24,443 nt of DNA. Source: Pleurobrachia bachei (Eukaryota > Ctenophora > Tentaculata > Cydippida > Pleurobrachiidae). Within the stretch, counting starts at the first letter, position 1. Each line of letters starts with the position of its first letter. The notes beneath the pieces are model-generated. The model did no database searches. It was not told the origin of the DNA and was given only the letters and a program-made list of their open reading frames with translations. The translations under genes were made by a program, and so were the position numbers. This document shows, piece after piece, positions 7,600-17,003 of the stretch. The stretch lies in contig AVPN01001056.1 in the NCBI GenBank assembly GCA_000695325.1, positions 219 through 24,661 on the forward strand, in the 5' to 3' direction.

Positions 7600-10500
7600 A
7601 TGTCTCGCTCAACAGCGGCGTTTGATAATGCTGCTGGGGACTTTGCTGAACTCTCTAAAGCTATTGGAAACCTTATCAGATATAAACTACCAAATGCATC
7701 CCGTAAGTTCCCTCCTCGTAAATTTGATGATCATTTTATTGACACCATTTTGGCATACTGTACTGTACTCATAATTTACTTTTTGCTACCCATTTTCACG
7801 GGATTTTCTAGGATGTTGGCGTTTTAAAAAGAGCGATACACTGAGACGGGAGTGATTGGGAGGTTACAGGAGTAATATCGAGTGTGATAAAAGTGTGTGA
7901 GAGAGAGCACAAAACTGAGAAAATGTGTGTGTGTGTACCGGAAACGCTGTGTGCACCCTTCGAAGCAGAGAGAGATAGTTACTTTAACTAGTGAGAGAGG
8001 GGAAGAGAGAGTGAGAATAGCCTGGTTTTTATCCTTCCGGTAAATGTATTTTGACGCACTTTTTTTGCTCCTTTTTCATTATTTTTTGCTCCTTTTTCAT
8101 CATTTTTTTTTTCGTGTGGCAGCTAGTATAACAGTCAAACCCCAATTTACCAAATGAAACAATTCCCCCCTGATTATATAATGAGTTTGTACTATTTCAC
8201 CCCGATATAATATGTAACACCGACTATGTTTTACATAATATCCCATTATAAGGATCAGATTTCTAAACACAATCAGTTTTAGTTTATTTCCCGTGCGAAC
8301 AGACAACCCTTATATTATGAAATAAAATACCTAATTATATGTCGGGGGGCCTTTGCCGCCAAATGAAGAATAAAACACGCAACACCCACATCGATCAATG
8401 TATACCACCTCACGAAAAACTGTTTTCTGCCAGTGCAGATGCAAAAATATTACCATTTCATTGCTGTGAAATCTGTTCCCCTGATATGAAATTTATCCGT
8501 GGGGACCCACTAACTACTAAGGGAAAATACCTGTTGTGTTATACTTGAAATTAATTTGTAAAATCCCCACAGGTGAACCTCGAAAGATGCTGGTTCAGGA
8601 TATACACAGGAGATTGGACGCAGCACAGTGCACACTCAACGACATGCAGAACGAGGTTAGTTTTAAATAATTTTTGCTGCAGTTTATGTAAAACATATTA
8701 TGAGACTCATATTTTGCAAAATATGAGAGTAGAGATTGCAAGATATGAGAGTAGAGATTGCAAAACTATGAGAATATCTAGCTTGGTAAAATCATAGTAG
8801 AGAGAGAGTGTGGTCTGTACATTGCATACGCACTTATGGGAATTGTGATCTAACTGTAACCATGTACATGTGTGGGAGTGTGTGCCCTGACAGTTACGCT
8901 AAATATCGCCTAAGTAGATCCCCGGCCGCTCTATCTTTCTTCTCTCCAGATATCTCACTTTCTCTTGTAGATATCTTTCTCTTGTAGATATCTTTCTATC
9001 TTCTCTTCACTGATATCTTCCTCTCCACCTATAATACCTCCCTTTAGCTTTCTGTACATCTCCACCTACATCTCTTCCCACTTTTCGTTTGATAAAACAC
9101 CGCCGTTTCTTTTTGGTACATGGGTTGATAGCCTACCAACCCATGCCAATATCAATGGCAGGGCTGATTTATCGACCCCGTTTCTCTTTGTCACAGGTCG
9201 ACAGGGCTGATTTATCAACGCGACCCAAACTTTCCTATCGGTTACGAGAGTACCAGGCAGAGTTGGCTGAGTTGAAAAGATCCTTTACTGCAGAGGATGA
9301 TAGTCACAGATATGGAACAGATAGTCCCCCTGGAACTGCCGATACGACAAGGTACACAGAGCTTCTCTCACTTCAGGAACCGACCGATACAAGTAACAAC
9401 CAATCAGACCTCGTTATTTAAGTCACGTGACTGATTCGGTCGCGGTCGGTTTCCATTCTCTCATATCATCCTACTACCAGACTACCATTTATTAAAACAT
9501 ATTGTATTGAAAAACAGACATACCAAACATTACCAAAACACTGACAGACATAGACATTGTCAGATCGGAGAATTCTCTCCGCCACCAATACACCCCGGTA
9601 ATTTGGTGCAATCTGTTTCCCGGTTTCTTAAATCTCTTAGTCATCTTACCCGATTCCTTATTTTATACCTCTTACATCCCTCATTAGTGAATTCCCCTCT
9701 GCATAGAATTATCTGTTTTAATAGCAAAAATTGTTTTACTAACTCCCCTATTTCCCCTGTGTAGCATTATGTTTTATCCTGAAAGTCAAGTTCCTGAATT
9801 ACCCTCAGCAGCTGGAGGTGGAGGCGCCACAATCCCAGAAAACACTGCCTCAAATTCAATATGGAATACAGCTGGTCTCGGTTCACCGACCATAACTTCC
9901 CCAAATCCCCCTGCCGTTGTCCCTGCCAGCTCCACCGCTCAACTAGCGGCTCAGTACCGAGAATTCCTCAGGATGTCCGAACAGAAAGAATCTGGCGAGT
10001 TTGCTGGGAGAGTAGGAAGGGTTGGTTTCGCTAATGGTAGTGTGAATCGGAAGAGTGGTTTCGGGAGAGGGATCACCAGGCAGCAGAGCGATGGATTCGG
10101 AAGTGAACCCCAAACGGAGGGGTTTGGCGGAGGTGGATTTAAATCATCGGATACTTTTGGCGGTGAAAATTTTGGTGGAGACACCCAAAGGGTCGGATTC
10201 AAGGGGTTACACTCGGAAAGGGTTGGGACCGTCGGGTTTAGAAGGCCTGATGCAGGGTTCTCTAATCAATCTCTAGAGGGGTTCCAGACAAAATCTGACG
10301 CCTTTGGCTTCCCACCTGCACCTAGCGACGTCTTCCCTAGTGAGTTCAATCGGAAACCAAGTACTGACGCCTTTGGTTTCCAACGTCCAGTCGAGTCGGG
10401 CTTCAGGCGACCCACCACCCTAGCTACAAGACCAACCCGTGATGCTTTCGGGTTTTCATCCAGTGATTCCCCCGATCCTCTTGGCTTCACCAACAACTCC

Positions 10501-13500
10501 TCCCCGGATTACTTCCCCAACCTTGGAAACATAGGCTTCCAGAATAATGTGATGGTGGAATCACCAGGATTCCAGAATAATGTGACTTTGGAACCACAAT
10601 TACCGACTTCCGGCACACAAACACCAACCGAATCAGATGATCTTATCCGTGAGGCCCAGATTTTCAACCCTCGGAAACTGTCCGAGCAGCCAATTGGAAC
10701 ACCTGATCCGACATATCCTGCCAGTGAGGCAGCACCAGTTGTAGGGGCTCCGCTAGCTCCTCCAGTTGATGCGATCCCATCATCCCTCTCTTCCCCCTCC
10801 TCCGTCCCCTCTCCCGTTCCTACAAACAAAGACCCAGGGTATTACTCGGAGAGTGAGTGTTCTAGCAATAGTTCGGAGAACTTTATAGCCGCATCTTTCA
10901 CTAAAGCACTCCAAATCAAGGACCAAGATACCACTGCTGGAGGGGTTGTTGTGTCCACGGCGGCGGCTCCGGATCATTACGATGCTCAGAATTTTGAGCT
11001 CGCTGCTGCTTCCGTTCTTGAGGAGGATGAAGATGAGGAGGAAGAAGAGGATGAAGAGAAAGTTGAAGATTGGAGGTGTATTAAGAAACCGGAGAACCAA
11101 CCAAGGGGAGGTGATGGTAACATGTGGGGTTTTCCCCGGGCACCCGGTGGAATGGTCGGAGATGGACGGTGGGGAGGAAATGCTATTGCGGCTGGTTCTC
11201 ATAAGAAACAGGTCAGTGACTTATTATTTTTAATTGTTTCTTAACTTTTATCCACTCCAGTTTATCTCATTTATGTTATATATCCCGTGTTTTATGGAAC
11301 ACGTCATTATAATTAAAAACTAACCCCATGTTATATCTATTACCGGAACACATTCTACAATTAAAAAGTAACCCAATGCTCTACCCACAGTTGATATGCA
11401 AGTTCTGTAAGAATAACCGAGAGGACGAATCAGTTTACACAACCCACACTCTCATGTCGGCCGAGGGGAAGATAGTTTGCCCGATCCTGTACGCATACGA
11501 ATGTAAAGTCTGTAAAGCGACCGGTGATTACGCACATACCCTCAAGTATTGCCCCATGCTGAGGACTGCAATTGGGCCCGGAAAAGTGAGGACTCCTGTT
11601 CTCCCTCTCCAGGCGACCTTCCCTCAGCACCTCAGTGCGAACGCCCGACAGGCCATGGGAAATACCAACACCAGACCAAATAATAACCAGGGTGGTTTTG
11701 ACAAGTTGGCTGATCTTCGAAGTGCTGCTCAGACCATCCTCTCCTTTACGGACCAAATTATGTCACAGCCAGGAAGCAGTAATTCGTCAGCCCCTCCAAC
11801 CCCTAGTACCGGATTCCCCGCTAATCTTCCTGACTACCTGGCTGATATGCAGCAAAAACAGCAGGCGGCTGAGCTTCAGAAGCAGTTGGAGCAACAGATA
11901 AAACAGCTGACTCAGCAGAAACCAATGATGCAACAGCAACATGGTCCAATCTCACCAATGACCCCGCAACAGCAACAACAGCTCCCCGCAGCATTCCAAC
12001 AGATGTTCCAGAGACAGATTCAGCAACAACAGTTCCACCGACAGCAACAACAGCAACAAAATAGTGAGGATCCCAGTACGGAATTACTCAAGCTGCTGGG
12101 GATCCACAAATCTGATGATAACAACATTCCACAGCAGCAGGGTGGTGGTATGATGATGAAACAGGGTGGAATGGGACAAGGAACAAGGAATGGGTCAATT
12201 TATGAAGGAGCAGCAAGGACAAATGGGGCAGTTTATGAAGGAGCAGCAAATTATGAAGGAGCAACACCAGGCCATGATGATGAGAAATGCAGAGCAGCAG
12301 GGAATTCAAATGATGCGAAATGTTGTTGACGATGATGACGATGATGATGAAGATAGTGAAGAGGACATCCTGGCGAGTCTGAGGGAGTTGGAGAGCTTCA
12401 AGAATGTCGGTTAGAGAACTGCTGAGTGGCGAAGAAGGGTTCATAAAAAAATTGATAAAAAACGAGAAAAAAATGAATTTTTTAGAAAATCTGATGGTTA
12501 CTTCGGTTGATTTTTTCATAGTGGGAATATTTGCATAATTTTGTTTAGGGTAGTAGAATTCGTAGAGACTTATTTTAACATTAATTGTTCATAAATTTGG
12601 ACATATGACTGAAAATTTTCTGTCCTCTCCAAAAAACTGAACGAGATTGGAGGAATTGATACCTAGAAGCTCCTCTTGAATTCCATCTCAATTCTGTCTA
12701 ACAGATTTTGTTGGGTTACAAGGGAGCTAGAATGCCCGTGACTTTATTGCATGTTCCTAGAAAAATGCAACTTCACAGGGTTTTACACGAGAGAGGAGTG
12801 TAATATGAGAGACACGCTGAACACCAATATATATTATGCTCCGAACCCAGTCACATATTTACACTGAGACACATGAGAGAAATGGCCCAAAATGTTTCTC
12901 CATCTTCATCCCTGAGTCCTACACTAAGTGGTCACATGTGCCATGTATTGAGAGTACTGCTGTATTGTAAAGAGAACCTTTACCAACTTTATATATATCT
13001 ATTCGTGCCATTTGAATTTCGCTTTTTTAAAACCCTTTTTTCATGGTATTTTTTCTGTATGTAAGCAGTATGATTGATATGTGTGTACGTGTGCCCAAAA
13101 TGTGTTCGTGATCTCCTGGGAAAATGATTGATATTCTGAACTTTTGGGTCGTTGGTGTGAGGGGAAGAGAATTGTGTTTCTGTAGGTTCATGCTTGTTTT
13201 TCCGCGAAAGCTTAACCTTACTCCCAGTAAAACGGTCTCTAACCCAAAACACCCCATCAGTCTCTCTAGTATCTACCAAATACTGAGTGTCGAGTTGTAT
13301 GAAGAAGCAGTGTTTCTATGGTGCTTCGTAACATATAATGGGAGAAAGAGAGAGGTCTCGCAATAACAATATCTATACTTTCACACGATATAGAAGTACT
13401 CTTTTTAAATTTCCATTAAATTGTTTTACAGTTGATTACTATACTTCTAATTATATTCATAAATACTAATTAATTAATATAAGTATCGCTATATATAATT

Positions 13501-16499
13501 ATTTTATCCAGGGTAAACCAAACCAAATCGATCCTCGGCCTTACGATCTGTGTTGGTCCATAGATTTTGCGTTTGTTTTGGTTTACCTTTTCTATACATT
13601 TTATGGCGTTCATGTCAAGAACGGATTCATCAACTCCTGGAAACATCTGTCACGACACAGGTGTTTCTTGTTGAGTTGGTGAAAACGAATCTTGACATGA
13701 ATGACATTTATAGATTGACCGCCGTGAAATAGGAGGCAACACAGTGAGAGATGGAAATTGGGGTTCGGATTTGAGGAAAATATCTTGGCGGATCTCTTCA
13801 GTCCCCTTATATCAGAGGGGCCTGGAGCGTTTGCCAAATGGGTTTAGCGATTTCTCTCCTGAAACTCTTATTTTTCGGCGGTTTAAGTTTCAAAAAATTG
13901 GTGCGTAAATATAGTGATATTTATTTGCTAAAAAGAAGGACACGCTTGGTTGCGTGTGAAGATGTGAAGGAGAGAAGATGATGCTCTGGTTGGTGATAAT
14001 CAGTAAATGTGAGCAGTAGAGAAAGAAAGATGTGAAAGAGAAAGAAGTGGTATAAAGAAAGAGAGTGTGGTTGATATTTACTACGTTATTCATCTACTGT
14101 AGAATGGTAGAGATCTGTAGTAGTAGAGGATTTGTATTGGGTGAGAACTTTTTAAACCTATCTGTGTTGATCACACATTTGAGAAGAAGGAGTTGGGAAA
14201 TCTCACGGAGTGAATTAGTAGAACTAGAACACTACTGAATCTCTGCTGTGATATATTACTCCCACAATAAGAGGGCGTTACGGCGATCGTGGGTGACGTG
14301 ACGTCACCGGGTGTTCTGCACGTGCAAAGAGCGTGACGTCACAAGATGTTTTGATGACACACGCTCTATAATATATTGGATCTGGATACATATAATATTA
14401 CGGTTTTATACTAATAAGTGGTAGATTATTATTATCAGGCACTGTGCGTGGGAGAGAGAGACTGTTAGGCACGTGGTGTGAACTCTGGGAGGGAATCATT
14501 TCATTTGATTCCTCTCACTGTTCAGCTGCTGGTAAAAACATTTACCTTGTCTTGATCCCGGCTCGAAATATTCGCCAAATGACAATAATTTCGAACCAGG
14601 GTCTTGATTAGACTGTGAAAATATGTCCTATTGGCGAACACACCAGTGATCACGTCGTGTAACATACATTGTTTCAACTTCGCACGTACGGTGCCTGGTA
14701 CTCTATATGTATTGTGTTTTTAACCTCTCCACTACACATTTCACACACACCTACCTCTCATTGAAGAGTCACGTACCGAGAATATGGACTAGGCTGCAGA
14801 CCCCTTTAGTGACCATCAAAAACTCGTGCACTGAGGGACTGCAGCACATGCCCTCTGTGACTTTTCCTGAAGAGTACTAGAGCTCCTAGTACGTGTGTGT
14901 TTGTGTGTAGTGGAAACTTTTTATACCGCAGCAACCATGATGCTAATATGATGACAAGAAAAGTGTAAACAGGAGAGATGTTGTGTGATTATGGAAATTT
15001 GTATTGTTTTGCATCTTTTTGTATGAATATCGATTTCTCCTGTTTAGAAATACTGAGCGTTTTAATCGTCCCCTTCGCCTCTCTCCCATTCCCTTCAATC
15101 TTCGGAGGGTCTCTCCACCCTCTCTGGCCCCTATCTCCAATACCCTCCACTGATTACTGATCTCACAATGCTTCACTAACGATTTACAAGACCAGACAAG
15201 ACTTGACAATCTTGATTCTATATTGTTTCACACTATCGCCCCATCTCTCCCTATCTATCTCACCCCATCCCTATCTCAGGAGACAGGTACTATCGAATCA
15301 AGGTGCTACAGAGAGAAGTAGAGCTGCCTTAAACCGAACTGAACAGATAGCCGTCGAAACAGAGAACCTGGGGACAGAAATCAACACAGAGTTAGGTAGG
15401 GTGTGATATTTGTACTTTTTCACAAGTACAGAGCTGTTGTGAATATTTACACGTTTTCACGATTACAGAGTTTACATTTCAGTGCAACATGTACTCGTGC
15501 TGCTTGCACGGGGATACACTCTTGAATTTTCATCATTCTAGTATTAGAGTGTCCAGGAAATAATGTCGTCGTACGATTTTTTGTAAAAATACATGAGTTA
15601 GCGACTTTAACTAGTTGTTCTATCTTGCTCTGCAGACGATTTGCAGTCGGGGAATCACATTTAGAACTTCAAAATCATTTTTTCATTGCCCATATTTGGG
15701 CAATCTGTCGCCGGAAGTCGCTCTGCCTCTGAACGGGAGTTTTGGGAATTTTAAAAAGTCGCTGGAAGGAAGCCATTTGAGTTTCCAGAACTCTAAATGG
15801 CGCCAATCGATAGTCCATCGTCCAAAGATATAGTACCCATGCGATTTTAGTCTCGACGCATTCTATGGAAACAATTAGGATCTGTGACTTCATTCACCAC
15901 TCAAACGATAGACATTTGTCCAATAAACAAGCTTGGTGCAGTGAAAAATCTTACAGATACACACAAGAAGAATTATAGCAGTGTTTTCAACATGCGCATA
16001 TTTTTCGTTCAGCGGCGAAAATTTTTGTGATTTTTCCGGGTTCACCAAGGTGCCTCAAATACCAAATTTTCCAAAATAGACCCTCGTTTTATGGAGTAAA
16101 AAGTTAAATAAACAAGCAAGAAAAAGATTTCATCGAAATCGTTCCGCTAAGTTGGAGAAATCGGCCCGCGACATTATTTCTTGGACAGCCTAATAATGTA
16201 CACCCCATTCTAGTTGTAAATCTGAGATAATTCTAGTATTTAAAAAAACCTGTAAATCCTAACAATTACGTATATTTGTAAATCCTAACACAAATGATAT
16301 CTTGTCAGGTAACCAGAGAGAGAAGCTAACCCGAACACGGGACGTTCTGGATGACACAGACAACACCCTAAACACATCACGACGAACCCTCCTAAACATG
16401 GGGCGGAGAGCTGTAACAAATCGAGTGGCACTGATCGCAATAATTGTCCTTGAAGTGGGCATCTTGGGAGCGGTTCTGTATTGGAAGTTTGCAACGTAA
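7600..16499 (+). CDS. VTI1B: Vti1b-type Qb-SNARE, five exons, hosts nanos in intron 3
   Basis: Coding exons are 7600-7702, 8573-8655, 9197-9351, 15280-15395 and 16309-16499. All junctions are GT-AG and phases fit (1, 0, 2, 1). They encode 215 aa, against about 232 in vertebrate Vti1b. Exons 1-3 give the N-terminal three-helix Habc-like domain (FAELSKAIGNLI, RRLDAAQCTLNDM, KLSYRLREYQAELAELKRSF). Exons 4-5 give the SNARE helix (LNRTEQIAVETENLGTEI, then NQREKLTRTRDVL). A C-terminal anchor (VALIAIIVLEVGILGAVLYW, about residues 192-212) leaves only a few lumenal residues. The tail closely resembles the vertebrate Vti1b end (LLELAILGGLVYYKFF), hence 1b rather than 1a. The protein contributes the Qb helix to endosomal and lysosomal fusion complexes. 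Intron 3 (9352-15279) is 5.9 kb and contains the whole nanos gene in the same orientation. Intron 4 contains a mariner-like element. Confidence 0.92.
8706..8764. repeat. 22-bp perfect palindrome overlapping a 22-bp tandem repeat
   Basis: 8706-8727 (ctcatattttg and its reverse complement) is a perfect palindrome. From 8721 a 22-bp unit (atatgagagtagagattgca plus 2) is present twice in tandem. Both lie in VTI1B intron 2, just after the exon 2 donor. Confidence 0.85.
8961..8996 (+). repeat. short tandem repeat, about 18 bp twice
   Basis: tctcttgtagatatcttt is present twice in a row in VTI1B intron 2. It is a CT-rich local duplication without other features. Confidence 0.7.
9422..9431. promoter_or_regulatory. 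palindromic E-box GTCACGTGAC upstream of nanos
   Basis: The 10-bp palindrome is the extended E-box bound by bHLH-zip factors (MITF/TFE and USF classes in animals). It lies in VTI1B intron 3, 337 bp before the nanos ATG, so it could belong to a nanos promoter. The same 10-mer recurs at the window's palindrome centres and at 23861-23870. Function is inferred only. Confidence 0.35.
9737..9764 (+). promoter_or_regulatory. strong splice acceptor four bases before the nanos ATG
   Basis: A consensus branch point tactaac (9737-9743), a pyrimidine-rich run and tgtag ending at 9764 form a very good 3' splice site. The nanos ATG follows at 9769. Therefore nanos mRNA probably receives an upstream exon: its own leader exon, a trans-spliced leader, or VTI1B exon 3. 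The last would be in phase (AG from 9351 plus C at 9765). Confidence 0.7.
9769..12414 (+). CDS. nanos: Nanos zinc-finger translational repressor, two exons, apparent frame change near the 3' end
   Basis: Exon 1 is 9769-11211 (481 codons), with donor CAG|gtcagt. Exon 2 starts at 11391 after ctacccacag (phase 0). The zinc-finger pair is complete: C484, C487, H500, C511 and C519, C522, H530, C535, with the spacing CX2CX12HX10C and CX2CX7HX4C that defines Nanos. YTTH and the GDYAHTLKYCP segment are also typical. Nanos recruits Pumilio and deadenylase to germline mRNAs. The N-terminal half is disordered and GF-rich (repeated DAFGF), then has an acidic run at about 417-435. After the finger comes an unusually long Gln/Met-rich tail. 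The uninterrupted frame stops at 12329 (793 aa), but the +1 frame from about 12183 to 12414 continues the Gln-rich, then acidic composition better. Repeat copies there differ only synonymously in that frame. I take 12414 as the likely true end. Confidence 0.93.
12415..15279. other. nanos 3' flank and remainder of VTI1B intron 3
   Basis: No further exon, RNA gene or clear transposon is recognised. The nanos 3' UTR should occupy the first part, but I find no AATAAA close to the stop. Notable pieces are a CRE/E-box cluster at 14299-14341 and small inverted repeats around 14560-14640 (ctcgaaat/atttcgaa and ttcgccaa/ttggcgaa). Open frames such as 13124-13366 show no protein-like composition. Confidence 0.45.
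14299..14341. promoter_or_regulatory. two CRE sites flanking an E-box, followed by a TATA-like run
   Basis: TGACGTCA occurs at 14299-14306 and 14334-14341, with CACGTG at 14319-14324 between them. About 25 bp downstream is ctataatatattgg. The second CRE is also enclosed by agagcgtg ... cacgctct (about 14329-14366). The arrangement resembles a compact promoter or enhancer responsive to CREB/ATF-type factors, about 900 bp before VTI1B exon 4. What it drives cannot be read from sequence. Confidence 0.4.
15547..16190. mobile_element. non-autonomous mariner-like element (644 bp)
   Basis: The terminal inverted repeats are gagtgtccaggaaataatgt at 15547 and the reverse complement of the right end at about 16168-16190 (ggctgtccaagaaataatgt). 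They match at about 19 of the first 22 positions. TA dinucleotides flank both ends (15545-15546 and 16191-16192), as expected for Tc1/mariner target-site duplication. The interior has frames of up to 72 codons on each strand with no transposase motif that I recognise, so it is a MITE or an internally deleted copy. It sits wholly within VTI1B intron 4. Confidence 0.8.
16251..16290 (+). repeat. short direct repeat before VTI1B exon 5
   Basis: tgtaaatcctaaca occurs twice (about 16251-16264 and 16276-16289). Each copy carries a cctaac branch-point-like core, and the second ends about 20 bp before the exon 5 acceptor at 16308. Confidence 0.6.
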
Positions 16500-17003
16500 T
16501 GTAAAGAATTGGACTGTTTTGTAAATTGTAATGGATCTAAAAACAAAGCTTTCTTCTAACTAAAGTTTCATGTACAGTGTGTATGGACTGCGGAGTGTGG
16601 ATATATCACGGAATGTAATATCTTGCATGTGTGAGCATTGAGTAGGGTTATTATTCAACTTTCGACTTTCTAGTACAATGCTGTCAGGTACTGCAGACCG
16701 TTTGCGTCGGGTGTGATTTTTCGTGAATCGGTTTTATCAATTTTAAGTTTTCTCTTTTTTGTACTTCTGTTTGTTTGATGATTTTGTTGTTGTTGCTGAG
16801 ATTTATATGAGTCAAACGTTACCATAGAAAACCGTGTGCTTTTATTTTGTTTCAACTCTATAAGTTTCTCTTTTTCTCCGTCTAGTCTCCTCTCCCTCGT
16901 CATCTATGACGAGGGTCTTTAGACTTTAGTCTAAAGACTAAGAAAATGTTAAAACTGGGTGTCTAACCCAGTCCAAACTATAACACCCTCCCTAATAGGG
17001 GCA
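16500..17003. other. intergenic region between VTI1B and MBOAT
   Basis: About 500 bp of AT-rich sequence must hold the VTI1B 3' end and the MBOAT promoter. It contains two adjacent perfect stem-loops (16894-16938). It ends in accctccctaatag, an acceptor-like AG five bases before the MBOAT ATG. Confidence 0.5.
16894..16938. repeat. two back-to-back perfect stem-loops
   Basis: The first is ccctcgtca - tcta - tgacgaggg (16894-16915; 9-bp stem, 4-nt loop). The second is gtctttagac - ttta - gtctaaagac (16915-16938; 10-bp stem, 4-nt loop). They share base 16915. No poly-T run follows, so a simple terminator is unlikely. Confidence 0.85.

Noticed and set aside
8339-8548. 69-codon frame in VTI1B intron 1
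   Set aside because: No recognisable motif; it lies in an intron flanked by good splice sites.
10780-11202. 140-codon minus-strand frame and other frames within 9951-11233
   Set aside because: They are shadows of the nanos exon 1 coding frame.
11430-12519. Minus-strand and alternative frames over nanos exon 2
   Set aside because: They oppose or overlap the zinc-finger frame and show Leu/His/Ser runs typical of reverse-read CAG/GAT repeats. The plus-strand +1 frame at 12183-12414 was kept as the probable nanos tail.
12989-13366. Open frames on both strands in VTI1B intron 3
   Set aside because: No domain-like composition or splice context; expected by chance in this AT-rich DNA.
15615-15893. 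Transposase remnant in the mariner-like element
   Set aside because: The frames on both strands show no DDE/DDD context or helix-turn-helix pattern that I recognise.
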